From: Haemaphysalis longicornis
Lineage: Eukaryota > Arthropoda > Arachnida > Ixodida > Ixodidae
DNA: 64,000 nucleotides
Reading direction: 5' to 3'
Assembly: GCA_013339765.2 (NCBI GenBank)
Contig: CM023450.1
Span: 102,178,244 to 102,242,243, forward strand
The position numbers were made by a program, and so were the translations under genes. The notes beneath the pieces were generated by a model. That model worked only from the letters and a program-made list of their open reading frames with translations, did no database searches and was not told the DNA's origin. Below are positions 1-12,344 of the stretch, piece after piece; position 1 is the first letter of the stretch; every line of letters starts with the position of its first letter.

Positions 1-630
1 GATAACGAGAATGTCAGCTTCAGGCCGATCCGGGGCTCCGGAAAGCAGAACTGGGCCGCGACGCCGAGCGCAAGCGTCAGCGTCGCGGCCACGGTCGCGG
101 CGATCCGGCGGAGTGGTAGGAAGAGCGGGCCCACGACGCCGAACTCAAGAGACGGCGTCGAGATGGCGGCGGCGCGTCGGGCAGGAAAATAATCTAAAAT
201 GTGATGCATATATGGTCGTGCTGTCGTAGCGTAATGTCGCCAGTACAGCTTCGCTGGTCAACCACCTTCGAGGAGTGCAAATGCCGATGACTTCTTTTAT
301 GGGGGAGGGGATGACTTCCGTATGCCCAATATTTTCGCAGACACGGGGGTACCAAAGGAGGAGCACATTCCACCGGCAAAAAGGGAGTAATTCGCGTTCA
401 ATAAGCGTAAACTACATTCTTGTTAAACAGCATCTGGCAGAGAAGAGACTGCTCGAAACAACAGGAGTGCGGCTTATTTAGTTAAATCAAAGTTCGGAGG
501 GCTAGCTAGGGGGCACGATACGCGTATGGTGCACTTTTAACCATATTCACGGTTTAAGCGGTACGTCCAAACTTTCTTTTACATGGCTTGAGACGAACCA
601 TGCCCCTTGTAGGTTATAACGACTCTCCAA
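1..630. other. GC-rich opening stretch, no gene seen
   Basis: The first 190 bases are GC- and CpG-rich, with repeated GACGCCGA/GCGTCAGCGTC words. A related word, GAACGCAAGCGTCACCGTC, occurs at 59367-59385, so this may be the edge of a dispersed repeat. Open frames here are short and lack recognisable domains. From 190 to 630 I see nothing I can assign. Confidence 0.4.
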
Positions 631-769
631 CCATAATTACGCCAAAAAGATTGCGCAAAAGAGGGGGACGTGGACGAAGTGGGCACGGACAAACATGGCG
701 CGATGTGTGACATTCCTCACTTCGTCCATGTCCCCCCTTTTTTGCGCAATCTTTCTGGCGCAATTATGG
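631..769. mobile_element. MITE-like inverted-repeat element, 139 bp
   Basis: Arms at 631-682 and 718-769 are reverse complements with only a few mismatches and leave a loop of about 36 bases. Both arms carry AGATTGCGCAAAA and GGACGAAGTG. There is no coding capacity. Arms of this length around a short centre are typical of non-autonomous DNA transposons or foldback elements. No clean target-site duplication is visible, so the superfamily is open. Confidence 0.7.
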
Positions 770-861
770 AGTACCAACGAGCCTAGAATGCTACCCTTAT
801 CTCTAACATATCGAGCCTCGGCTCTGTCATTCTATGTACAATGTATATCTGTAAAGAGTTC

Positions 862-890
862 CTGACCGACTGACCGACCGACCGACCGAA
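862..890. repeat. short (GACC)n microsatellite
   Basis: An imperfect run of GACC/GACT tetranucleotides, about seven units long. Confidence 0.8.
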
Positions 891-1029
891 ATTTCTCTGC
901 AGAGACTGGCCCTAAATAATGAAATTCCGAGCGTACAGTTTTATTACAGCATAGAGGAAACTAATCCTGGAGTTCTAGAAAAACACACCTACGAGAGTAA
1001 AAGAGCTAAATTGCGTTTCCGCAAGCATA

Positions 1030-2225
1030 TGAATATCTTGAAGGCCCGTTAAGATATCGAATTGGTTTTTGCTGGAATATGCAACCAATGCAAATGTCCA
1101 AACAGTAGTTTTTGAGCTTCTGCCCAACCAGCCTATATGGGGTGAATCTGCGTTAGTCAGAAAACAGCGGGGCTTTACGGATTCCTCACCATGTGTTTAT
1201 CTCATGGATATATCGAATTGATTTTTGATATAAATCTCTAGTCAAACTGATGGACCTAGAAACTTTAAGCTTCGGAACTACATGATCACAGCGTATGAGC
1301 TCGGTATGGCTGGATTGTTAAGAATTAAACCCCTACAGAGAGAAGAGGGATGATTGCTTTTCTTTTTCAGAAATACTCATTACATCTCAGGAACGTTCAT
1401 ATATCGAACAGGTTTTGCTGTTGTCGCTGACACAAATGAATGTTTAATAGCTGGTTTACAAGGCCATTTCTTAGCCAATCCTTAACAGGACAAATAAAGA
1501 TTTTGGATAAATTACGTGTTTTGGGGGCTTTCTCAATATATGTTAATTATGTTGATATATGGATTTTGTTTTTGGTTACAAACAATACACATAAAATGGC
1601 CGAAAAAGAAGAAATTTCAGCCTTTTGTTCCAGCAAACCTATAAATGAGCGAGCGATATTTTCGAAACGCGCCCCTGGTGTAGGGAAAATGGCTGAGATG
1701 TGATATCAACGGCTAGCCCGAAGTGCTGGGCTTGGAGGCTAAAAACTTCGGGAGTATATTCCTATTATGGCGTAGGAGCTCGATAAAGCTTCATACAAAA
1801 ATAGCACTCGAGACGAGACACAAAGAACGAGGCTACACACTCATAGCGCTGAGTGTGTGAAGTGTGAATCAAGAAGACCAAACACTTTTATTGCTTCAAT
1901 AAAGCTTCGTTTTTCTAAAAAAAAAAGCACATTAATTTAAAGGAATGAAAAAGGCTAAACTCTTCCTTTCAGAAACACTAGAATATCTCGCACGCCCGTT
2001 GAAATATCAAACTGGTTCTCGCTCAAATATGTAACGCTTTTCAATAACCACAAAGCAATTTACGGGTTTGCTTGCGCATGCCCGAAATGGCATGAATCTG
2101 GATTTAAGGCTAGAAAGAAATTTTACGACGTCCTCATTATGCGTTAGATCCGTTACCATATTATGGGCAGCTAACGAATAACTGGTTCGAAAAAATTCCT
2201 CCGGAGCTTAAGTCTGCTAACGTGT
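1030..2225. repeat. diverged repeat cluster sharing an ATATCGAA-TGGTTTT motif
   Basis: Four related blocks run in the same direction. Two longer copies begin near 1030 and 1980. They share a GAATATCT word, then GCCCGTT (1044 and 1994), then an ATATCGAATTGGTTTTT-like word, an ATATGCAAC/ATATGTAAC word and further similarity for about 200 bases. Shorter matches begin near 1197 and 1380. Divergence is high, so this is an old tandem or clustered dispersed repeat. The open frame at 1440-1703 lies inside and has no known domain. Confidence 0.5.
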
Positions 2226-2229
2226 TTTG

Positions 2230-2810
2230 AGAGCGAAAGCCGCGAGAACATTAAAGGCTTTTTTACTGGTATACCTACATCGTGTTCGTGTCTCTTTCTT
2301 CGCCTTCGTTTCTTCGTTTTTGACGCAAATAACTCCGACAGGCAGACTATAGCCGAAATGCACGTGGCAGCTCACCCATAGTGAGAGCTCTACTCCGCAT
2401 GCGCATGTTCTACTCACGTGAAGTCACGTTCACCTCTCACCCGGCACGCGCCAGGCTAATTCATTCTTGTTTTCCCCCTGGCAGGGAGGTATCTTCCAAG
2501 TTTCCCGGGCAGTATCTTCCAAGTTGCGATTTAGTAAAGTGATAATTAAGGTAAACGGCTACTAAGACCAAAATAATTTTAGACAGGATTGGTACCCTGT
2601 TTTCCACAGGTGTGTATCATTGCCCCCTTACAAGCGGGAACTAAAAACATAAAATTGTTGTCAAGATTTTGTTCGGCGGAATTCCCGATTACCCGTTTTT
2701 TTCACCTTGTATACTTATCGCCATGATTTGTAAATAGTCCTTGCATATATGTCCTATATTTCATATAAACAACATGAAAGAAAAAGAAGGAACAATAGTT
2801 GGCAGATGGT
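2230..2810. other. unassigned non-coding DNA
   Basis: No gene or clear element. A small direct duplication of GTATCTTCCAAGTT occurs at about 2490 and 2512. Confidence 0.5.
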
Positions 2811-2811
2811 C

Positions 2812-2812
2812 T

Positions 2813-2883
<71 letters not shown>

Positions 2884-2884
2884 T
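2812..2884. repeat. (TTTA)n microsatellite
   Basis: About 18 nearly perfect TTTA units. On the minus strand this reads (TAAA)n, the kind of tail left by some non-LTR elements, but I could not recognise an element body next to it. Confidence 0.95.
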
Positions 2885-5640
2885 CGTCTCTTTATAGCAC
2901 CGGCCGTTTCGGCCACCATTCATGTTGACGGACGACGACTGTGGTAATTTTTCGCTGTTGATGAGGGGTCTAACGCCTTCGCCTTAACAAAGGCCATTAC
3001 ACGGAGAAAGCGGAGGCACGGAGCACTGACAACTTATTGCTACACATGCTACGTTCTGCTCAAATTTCCAAAGCTGCTTACTGTGTTCTTTGCAGATAAA
3101 AACTACAGCCTAATGCAAAGTAACCCTGAACAAAAGTCTGGGTGCTGAAAAATCGCTCAGCTGATTTTCAGAGAGCGAAAAGCAGTTACCCCTGCTAGCT
3201 GCCCTCCTCAGTGCATACCCGTGGCCCTTGCATCAAAGGGAATAATAATGTGCTAGTAAACCTCACCTCCCTCGCTAAAGCCACATTTTAACTAATTGCT
3301 CTCGCTACTTTTTTTCACCGAAGAAGCTTTAAACCTTCGAGGGTAATTTGTTCCGTTTTCATTTTACATATAATGGGGCAGAGCCGGGCGTAGAAACGAA
3401 TACACGCCTCCGTAAAAGCAACTTAAAACAAATACGAAGTAACACTAAGTATTCATCACAGGTTGTGAGCGCTTAAGCACCATCAACAAGAGGGCTGCGC
3501 CAAGAAGAGAGGTTGGAGAGAATGGGGTCGAGGATAGAGAGACTGGGAAACGAAAGAAAAAAAAAAAAAGAAAAGGTATTAGCGCGGCGGCAATTAACGC
3601 TTTCATTCAGGAGGGCGCGAGGGCTGGGATGAAATGGGAAAAACTGCTGAGACCCCAAGTAAATCGATATTTTCTCAATACCGAAAACAAAAAGAAGTTC
3701 AAAAGAAGCTCAAGTTCAACCTTTTACTCGATGAAAAATAAAAGTGTACTGCTCGCAAAGTTTACAAGGGAAGGCTGCCAAATTATTAATTGGATACCCC
3801 CGGGTTCCCGTTGCCTCCTCTTTTTTTTTTTCTTTTGCATGCACGCGTCGTCGCCCGCTCCCGATACATTCTTTTTTTTTTTGTGGGACCCCGCTTCCTG
3901 TTTCTAATACATAACAAAATGAAGGGGGAAACTTAAGGAAGCGAAAGAAAAATGCTACAGCGAAAAAAAACTTAAAAATGACGAAATAAGGTTAAGTGCG
4001 TTCCAACGACCGGTAGCTTATTATTACTATCGTTCATCGCCGATCAGCCATATCTCTCCGGCACTGAATGTGCGGAACCTCGCTTGACAGACAATGACAG
4101 CGACTTTCATTTCAAAACAGACTGCGTTTATTCGTGAGCGCGATTTTTGGAGGATTAAAGGGGGCTTAACAGGAAAACGCCGAATTAAATCGTTAGAAGT
4201 TAAAAAAGCATTGCAAATTCGCGGCAAAAAAAAAAAAAAAAAAAACGGGCGAAAACAAAAGTCGACGAGGATGAACATCAGGAGTGAGTAACAGGAAGCG
4301 GGGGGGAGCGAAAATAGAATGAATTTCCCTTGTCGCGTGCTCTCTTTGCGTGCTTCTGTCTCCGGCGTGTCCGATGGCGAAAGAAGTAGCAGCCGAAAAA
4401 GGAAATACTTTGGAGACGAGCAATAATGCTAATCGTTAAAAAAGAAAGAGTTCGCGGAAGCAGGTGCTTTTTTTTTCAACGCAATTTTGTTTCGTGTACC
4501 AGGCTGAGCGATTAAACGGGTCGGCTTCTTTTATTTTCGGACAGAAACCGGAAAAGGAGCCGCAGTTACAAACAGAGGCTAAGCTAAGACAAATAAAAGA
4601 GGGGATTTTGGCCGCGTCGTAAAAAGCGGATTAACGAAATTCGAGGACAGAATACCGAAAGGGCCGATTTAATCTGAATATTGAAGGAGAGTATTTTTTC
4701 CTCCCCGAAGTTCTTTTACTTTTTTCTATTTTTTTTTTGCTGTCGGGTGATTACTTAATCCGCAAATTGGCGACCCTTAAAGAGTAGTCTGTCGCATTGC
4801 TGTCGTGTGCCGACGTGCTGTTGAAGGTTGGTCCAATGGTTCAACGCGCAGTACTGGCGTTTTAGTGCACGACGCTTGCAGTCTTGGTTATTCATCAAAA
4901 AACTTGAGGGAGGATATGGCTGCAGGTGGTTGACGGATTAACATTTCGATCAAGCAGTTCATAGCTCAATGGGGAATAATTTTTGCAAGCTGCTAGTTCA
5001 TACAACTTGCGTCGGTATACTGAGACCACCGTACATTTTTAAAATTCTTGGCAAATACCTCGTTTACGGGAGTGCTGTGCAATTAGTGCAGCACCATTCT
5101 AATAAGAGGTCGTGATGAAGACGGCAAGTTCCCGGTGGGACCAAAAAAGACAAAGAAATGGCCCGTAAGCACGCTTAATTTGCGTTGTGAACTGCATGTA
5201 TATTTTTTGAACTACTCGAACAAATTCGATGAAGTTATGGAGACAAAAAAAAAACTTCAAACGCGAAACGTGTAGTGACGGTCTTCTTTTAAATATTTTT
5301 TTCTAAAAATAAGCAGAAGCGATAAATCAATTAATAACAGATTTAAACCTGGATTTAAGCCTACAAAATAGCAGGGTTAACATTTTTAGTTGCCGCCTGC
5401 ATTGTTGAACGCACTGCGAGGTGCTCGTAGTGGGGTAAAGTAAGCCGTCTCTGCTTGTAATTGCTAAGAATATGGCCATAGGGAGTAAACATCACTGTAC
5501 ATCTCGCGCCCAATCCTTGATGTAGCGATCCACAATGTTTTCATTAATTTTTGGTTAGGATCAGGATCGGAGGAACATATTTGTTCTCTCCTACTTCTAA
5601 ACTCCCGTATCCCCATTTCCCGGCATCCCCACGGGTATTG
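2885..5640. other. unassigned non-coding DNA with A/T homopolymers
   Basis: Only short frames without domains. Homopolymer tracts of 9 to 19 bases occur at about 3560, 3820, 3870 and 4226. Nothing resembles a gene, RNA or terminal inverted repeat. Confidence 0.5.
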
Positions 5641-5659
5641 TCATCTTTATCATGACAAT

Positions 5660-5680
5660 CATACTACTACTACTACTACT
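5660..5680. repeat. (TAC)n microsatellite
   Basis: Six to seven TAC/ACT units just before the coding-like repeat copy. Confidence 0.8.
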
Positions 5681-5762
5681 GGAAAAGGAACATTAGAAGC
5701 GAGTGTCGCTCTAGAAAGTTGAAGCACATCGGGTGAAGCTGAAGTGAGCATCTCATCCTTCT

Positions 5763-5945
5763 CCATCCCGAAGTGCAGGATGGGCCCGATGTGCGCGCTC
5801 TGCTCCGGTTTCAGAGGCCCGCAGCACGGTGTTCCTCGCATGCCCCTCGCACACTATGCGAACCGTGGTTTGCATTCTAATCGTCCTAGCGGTCACGTTT
5901 GCTAATTTTAGCAGCCGCATTGACTGCCCGTAGCTCTTTTCGTTG
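5763..5945 (-). repeat. dispersed coding-like repeat, copy 1
   Basis: Read on the minus strand this segment matches 19546-19733 (plus strand) in DNA and in one reading frame. The best-kept peptide is VLRASETGAERAHR here and VLQASETGARLAHR in the second copy, after a shared R-M-Q and an ARN. An open frame of 87 codons (minus, 5753-6016) spans it. Conservation in frame suggests a fragment of a repeat-encoded protein or of a gene family. I do not recognise the protein, and nothing shows that either copy is functional. Confidence 0.45.
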
Positions 5946-6188
5946 TTCTCCGGCATCGGCAGTCCGTTGACGCCGATCCCATTCCAGCGACTTTTGCAGA
6001 TTACTGGGCTCTGCATTCACGGGCACCGCATTTTACGCTAGGACGCCGGGTGACGGGCGCGTCAGGCGGCGATCAGCCACCGGTTCCCATGCAAGGCCGG
6101 CAGCTGCGCGAACGCAGCGCCACCGCTGCCAGCTCGGCTTGACGCAACCTCTCTCCACACGCGCCCTGTTGTTCTCTGTTCATCTGTC

Positions 6189-6218
6189 GCTCTCTCTCTC
6201 TCTGTCTCTCTCTCTCTG
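6189..6218. repeat. (TC)n imperfect microsatellite
   Basis: CT/TC dinucleotides with one TGTC interruption. Confidence 0.8.
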
Positions 6219-6318
6219 CGGATCGACGAGGAACATTTTTACGGGCGAAGCACCTTAGGACCCCCTTTGTCCGGGGCTTGGCGTCCGTGTACACAGTGTT
6301 GCGCATGCGCGAGGGGCA

Positions 6319-6405
6319 TTGGATTGGATTAGATTGGATTTGGATGGATTGAAATGGATTGGATTGGATTAAATTGAATTGTATCGGATTGTATTGTATT
6401 GTAAC
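6319..6405. repeat. (ATTGG)n pentanucleotide minisatellite
   Basis: Degenerate GATTG/ATTGG/TTGTA units run for almost 90 bases, with the 3' part decaying to GTATT repeats. Confidence 0.85.
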
Positions 6406-6419
6406 TGTATGTACTGTAC

Positions 6420-9400
6420 ACACGCGTTGTGACTCATTTACATGCGCGCGTGGGCAATGCCACGGGTGCTTTACGGTAAGAACGATCCACAGTGCTTCGT
6501 CCACTCGTCATGATTCACTTCGTGGAGATGCGCGAGCTTTTTTTTTTATTTTTTTTGCTGACGCGTACCAGCAATCAATAAAATAGTCGGCCCCCTTAGG
6601 GCGTTAGCGCGTGGTAGTTCTTAATGCGATTTTTTTGGCTTACGAACAACGCGCGTGCCCGATGGCCGCTCCGCACCTATGGTTTCTCATGTAGCTGTTA
6701 ACCACTGAAGGGAAAGAAACCAAGAAAAAAACAAAAGGACGACGAGGGCGCATGCGTCGTCCTTTGCTCAGCGGCATTTCATTAAAGGCTTCCAGTTGAA
6801 CCAGCTGTATGTCCCTCTCATTGCCACTTGTAATGGTTTCAAGCGCCACTGATCAGCAATAAAGTGTCCGCAAGCTTCATTGCGAGCGTGTGTTGCCCGA
6901 GGAATATTGCCTGCAAGCTCCAGATGCCTCCCAAAAGCACGCCCCAGCTTGTGGTCAACTACGGACCAACAGTGGGAGTAAAACTGGCATTTAGTGTGAG
7001 GAGGCTGCTTTGGTCCCCAACTGAGGCTGAAAAGTGCGGCTAATCTTTCTTTTCATTTCGGCTAAACACTCGCCTTTGTATGAAGACGCAAGCACGCACA
7101 CGCATGCACACACACGCACACACACACCACAGTCGATTCATAACGGTAAGCATTCATGCATTTATGCATGCGCGTATCCGTCTGTATATATAAAAGATCC
7201 GTGAGTACGTAGCATAGACGTATTTCCCTAGAACCAAGCATATACTATCTAACTTTCTGATAAAACATGACACGCAGCACTCTATATATCTGCCTTGGCA
7301 AAGGCAAATGAAGCCTTGTTAAACGGCTCTGAGCTAATAACAATGTCGCGGATAGCGACGCAAGAAGGGAGCCCGACAGCCGGTCGTCCCGTTCGCTGCG
7401 CCGATCAGGACCAACTGCCCCGAGCACGAGGCCCGAGCTAAACCCGTACCCTCATGCCCGTGCAGCCCTGCTTCTTTTATTCATTATCCTCAACAAACAA
7501 TGTTCAATTTCCGCGTTGGTTTTCTTCATTAACGGAAACTCGAATGCACGCACAACCAGTGCCATGGAGCTGTGTTTCGAAATCCTCGCTGAAAAGTCCA
7601 ACGCGGGTTGATTGGCTGCTTGTGTTGTGAGAGATACCTTGCTTGCTCTTAAAATAGAGCAGTAGGTCGGCTAGCCATGGTGATCTGCAAATATAATGCC
7701 CAAAAAGAGTGTTCACGTCAGATCCGTGGTGTGCCGACACAACCAGGCACCAAACGAGCACGGGTAGACGTTTATAGAGATATCGTTTCTCAGAAGTCTC
7801 TACTCGAACAGGTCCGATGCTTCTATCGCGAACATCTTTCAATCTAATAACGGCACTCACAATAGTTCAGTATGGCTGCTTCCAAGCAAGGAATTGATAT
7901 GAGCATGACGGTCGTTCTAGTCAAGTACTACGGCTGCTGCTGTTGCTGTGCAACAAAATTACGAACCCTGATTCAGCTTGCAATGACAGTAGCGTCTCTA
8001 GTGAGCGCTTCAGGTGGCCCGCGAACTTAACTTCAGCGCGGCAAAGTGATTTCGCTGGAAACCACTTCGTCGCGGTAAATAAAAGTTGCTCGAAGCGCAC
8101 CTCAGTGCTCAGGAGAGCGTCGTGCGGAATGGGATCGACGACGCTATCAGAACAAGAACGTGATGGAGACCGCAAGATTAGCTGTTTTTCCCTTTTTTTT
8201 CTCCCCTTGCCGGTATTCCTCCTTTCAATATATATTTTTTGGAGCAAATTACGAAGCGTCCACTAAAGGAGGCTCCGAGGGTTGTTTCAAGCACTTATAG
8301 GCGGCCATTTCTTTCTAAGCTCCCCCCTGCCACCGGGCTTGATTCTGTGGAAGCAACAGGGGAGAGGAAAATGTCCATTGCGTGGGAGAGAAGGAGTCCC
8401 TGGGAGTCGCGTCTTGTCTTGGCTTGGATCGGTGCGCGACTGAGTAGCAGGGAAACGAGCGGGCCCCACCCTCTGAGCCTGAGGAGCTATTTGGCTCAGT
8501 CGTGAAATATGGCCCGGATTAAAACGTATATCTCCGAGCAGTTTCTCCTCCGCGTTCTGGACTGTAATTTTTGGATTCTCTCTCTCTCACGCTCTCTTAT
8601 TTCCCCCTCGAGCACCTCACACTTTATACGCGGGGATGGGGCGAGGAGGAGAGGTGGGAGAGAGAAAACGAGAAAAGTGCGACCAGCTACCCGAGGACTT
8701 CTTGTGCGTGCTTCTCTGAGAATTGTAATAGGCTCCAAATCTCATACAGCTTTTGAAGCCCGACCGCCGCCACATTCCTCGGCGTGGTGGCACTGCGGAA
8801 ACTGAAACGAAGATAAATTTAGATGCGTATGTGCGACGTATTTCTTTCTCTGTGTGTCACGAACCCTCATTTCTTCCTTTATTTGTTCTGCAGAATTTGC
8901 GAAACAATTTTTGCAACCCCCTGGGCTTTTTCCGTCCTTTGGTTCTTTATAACTCTCTCCCTCTCCTTTTTATCCAGTTCTTTCCCCCGTCTTAGCTCCC
9001 TGCGGTGTTCCGAAAGCGCATTGAGCGCCTCCTTCTGAATCTCTCAGAAGGAAAGAAAGGAAGAAAACAGCAAGTCTGAGAGCAATCACAAAGAAAAAAA
9101 AAAAAACGGACGAAGCAAGGACCTTCTAAGCTCCAATTTGAGCGAAGGTATTGCACCCGCAATGGTGGTCGGTGACGGCGGCTTTCGGCCAACCTTATAA
9201 GGTGAACGAGAACTACCATACGCCCCGAAACTTCAGCCACCGCGAAACCGCACCCTTCGTCAAAACGATTCTCTTGTTACAGCTCGTTATGTGCTCAGTG
9301 CTTCTGCTCCCATTTCAAAACTCGGTTATTTCTCTCTCTTTCTTTCTCTTCCTCCTCTCCATCAGTTCTCTCTCCCTTTCTCGAAACTTTTGATTTGGAC

Positions 9401-10030
9401 ATCTCGTTGCTCATTTTAAAATAGTTTTTTTTGCTCGCTTTACGGCTAGTACTTCGCTTCGAAAACCCGACAGGCCCGTTGAAGCTAACTAAAATAAATC
9501 GCAAGAGAAGGTTCACTGCATCAAGAACGGATGGAAATAGCCAAGTGCACACAAACACACACACAGATCGGGGGATCTTATTTTAGCTAGGCTAAGAGGG
9601 CAGAGTTTGGTAGAAGCGGGTGCTTGCACCCGTCATCTGTTTCTACCGTAAACTCCTTCGAGCAAGGGCAGAGCGAGGGGGTTATAGCATCGGTACAGCT
9701 CGGCATTCGGCAACGCGCTGCTCCCGAATAACTTCGCCATTTCTCGCACTCCGCGCGGTGAGCTGCAGCAACAATGTTGAATCGCACATATGGAGACGAG
9801 GGAGCAACAATCCGCTCAAGCTGAGTGCACGCTCGAAAGACAGTCGGGGTGTAAATAAAACAAGCAAAGAAAAAAAAAATCTTCCACTCGTCCCTCTAAC
9901 GACGACGACGGTTGAACGCGAAGCTTTCTCGTGATGGATTCTTTGGTTGGCCAATCCCACACTGCGATTACGCGCTACTCTGGAGGTACGCATCACTTTT
10001 CTAGAGGACCCACAGTACCATCGGGTGTGC
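6420..10030. other. unassigned DNA rich in pyrimidine tracts
   Basis: No gene recognised. An imperfect AC tract lies at 7093-7130 and TC-rich runs at about 8578 and 9330. A 53-codon frame starting at 7872 encodes five consecutive cysteines but has no other feature of a gene. Frames of 80-118 codons elsewhere show no domains. Confidence 0.45.
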
Positions 10031-10092
10031 ACTCCGTAGGCCTAACGTTTGGGTCGAATCAGTACCTGCTGCTCGGCGTTCGCTTCGACCAT

Positions 10093-10170
10093 GTCGAAGT
10101 GGAGCAATCGGATAGGCGCTGGCTTTATAACGCAAGGGACCCAGGTTCGCTTCCGGCCACGACAAGCGTT
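10093..10170 (+). repeat. tRNA-like SINE head
   Basis: A box-A-like word, TGGAGCAATCGGATAGGCGC (10100-10119), is followed by a good box B, GGTTCGCTTCC (10144-10154). The spacing matches an internal pol III promoter, and an ATAA-containing anticodon-loop-like stretch lies between. The acceptor stem does not close, so this is better read as the head of a tRNA-derived SINE or a tRNA pseudogene than a working tRNA. The body downstream is not defined. Confidence 0.45.
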
Positions 10171-11070
10171 TTTTCTTTCACTTCAACCACAATAATTCAT
10201 CATCGTCCTCAGAGAAAGTTGGCTTTCCTGTTAGGAGTATTGGCGTACAAAAGCGTCAGTGAGGACACTAAAGATTCGCCTTAAAAGTTAATAGGGCAAA
10301 ATTTGGCTCACAGGTGTGTACGCAATGAATAACCGCGTAAAAGACTAATGTTCTTCTGAAAGTAGAGGTAAATCGTCGGCGCTTTTATCTTGACATCGTT
10401 CCCTGGGGCGCATTCGGTAACGTAGGCGTGACGTTGGCCTAATGTATTATGTGCATACTCCCGAGGATCAAACACGATGGGGCTCTAGCATTCGGCAAAC
10501 ATTTTCGCAGGAGTTCACCTCATCGCTCTGAGTCGGCAAGGTTCCTGCTTACGCGACCCTTCCAGAAACCGACAAGGGAACCACTAGAAAATGAAAACGA
10601 CAGCAGCTGCGTTACGATTATCTGCAGCATAAACACGTCAGGTTAAAATATGCACGTCAGGCTATACGACGCCTGCCGGCAGCACTCAAAGCAGAAGTGC
10701 AAATCGCAAGCGCAGATCGTTTCCCTTTTTATCCACGAGCAATCGCTGCTACTAGGGCTCCTGAGACTTAATGCCTGGGACTGCGACTTGTGACTTCTAT
10801 GGCTACTTCGTCATCTAGGCGTCTTATGGAACGAGCCTGCGCATACACACTAGGTGAACTAATCTACACAAGCAAGAGACCAGGTCTGCCCACCAGTGAC
10901 GCATTTGGTCCCGTGCCACCATCTTTCACACTACACAGATGTCATCCTGACAACTGAGTTACAGCAAGCCGGATTTTTGGCTACGCTCTGGTCCCGTACC
11001 GTTTTACAGGCTGCCAGAGCACTGTTTCTTCTGACAACTGTCACACTGTCGCCAGAATAAATTGAGAAAA

Positions 11071-11084
11071 GACTGCCTACACCT
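11071..11084. repeat. target-site duplication, left copy of SINE insertion
   Basis: GACTGCCTACACCT here and GACTGCCTACATCT at 11260-11273 differ at one base of 14 and flank the SINE exactly. Confidence 0.75.
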
Positions 11085-11259
11085 GACTTGATTGACTGTA
11101 GGATTTAACGCGCCGACGCAACGCAGGCCATGAGGCTCGCCGTAGTGGAGGGCTCCGGATTAATTTTGACCACCTGGGGATCTTTAACGTGCGCCGAAAT
11201 CTCGTACACACGGGTGTTTTTGCTTTTCGCCTCCATCAGAAAAGCGGCCGCCGCGGCCG
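11085..11259 (-). mobile_element. tick tRNA-related SINE, 5'-truncated, minus strand
   Basis: The body contains GTAGTGGAGGGCTCCGG, GACCACCTGGGG, TCTTTAACGTGCGCCGAAAT and GCGGCCGCCGCGGCCGG. I associate this order with the abundant SINE of ixodid ticks (family knowledge, not searched). The AATC-type tail appears reversed at the left (TTGATTGAC), so the element runs on the minus strand. The tRNA head is missing. A 14-bp target duplication with one mismatch brackets it. It sits inside what looks like a LINE coding remnant. Confidence 0.8.
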
Positions 11260-11360
11260 GACTGCCTACATCTCCCCGGTCCCTATTGTTGCTTGGTTGA
11301 AACATTGGAGCATGTGATAAGCCCCTGTCCAGCTTCCATGGTGCACCATTTCATTGTAGC
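11260..11360 (+). pseudogene. non-LTR retrotransposon C-terminal fragment interrupted by a SINE
   Basis: Just right of the SINE the plus strand reads P-Y-C-C-L-V-E-T-L-E-H-V-I-S-P-C-P. This resembles the C-terminal cysteine-histidine knuckle of I/Jockey-type LINE proteins (usual pattern CxxC...ETxEHxxxxC). Removing the SINE and one target copy joins this to the sequence left of 11071, but that part has decayed and no domain is clear there. The match is short, so the call is tentative. Parts of 11293-11670 stay open by chance or as further remnant. Confidence 0.35.
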
Positions 11361-11997
11361 CGCCGGATACATAAAAAATGGCCTCTCTGTTACGTGTAAA
11401 AACAGGTTGCTCTTCTCAAGTGGCCAAGCCGAGCAACTCCACATCAAGCCGTCCGCCCTGCTTTTGAACTACCGGGATTCAATGGGTTTTAGCACGTACT
11501 GGGAACGTAAGGAGATACTTGAGACCACAACTTTGACGCCACCTCTTTTACGTCAACAGCGCTCGTCCTGTTCTCCTGTGTCTTTGTTGAGAATGTGCTT
11601 TTTCGCCACAATTTTAGATCACCAACTCGCCCTTCGGCCATTTCTTTTCCTGTCTGTTCTCTCTGCGTAGATACAGAAAGATAATGTCGAGGAATAGGCT
11701 TCAAGACAGAACTTTCTAGCTGTACCTATTATTCCTGCCACAAAAATAATTTCTCCCTCTTTTTGTGCCAAAATTAGGCTGTCAGCAATTACCACTTGTC
11801 ACCAAGTCTATCTTCATTTCCACATTTTTTTTTTCAATAAATACCACCGCTGCAACTGCAAATAGGAAGACAGATGCTCTATCTTCCGTCCTGCTTTTTG
11901 ATAATTTTAGAGCTAATTTTAGAGCGTATGGTTCTGATTGCGTAATTCTGCCACAATGAGGCGTCATGCTCGTTGGGGTCAGTGATATACACACCCC

Positions 11998-12340
<343 letters not shown>

Positions 12341-12344
12341 GAAA

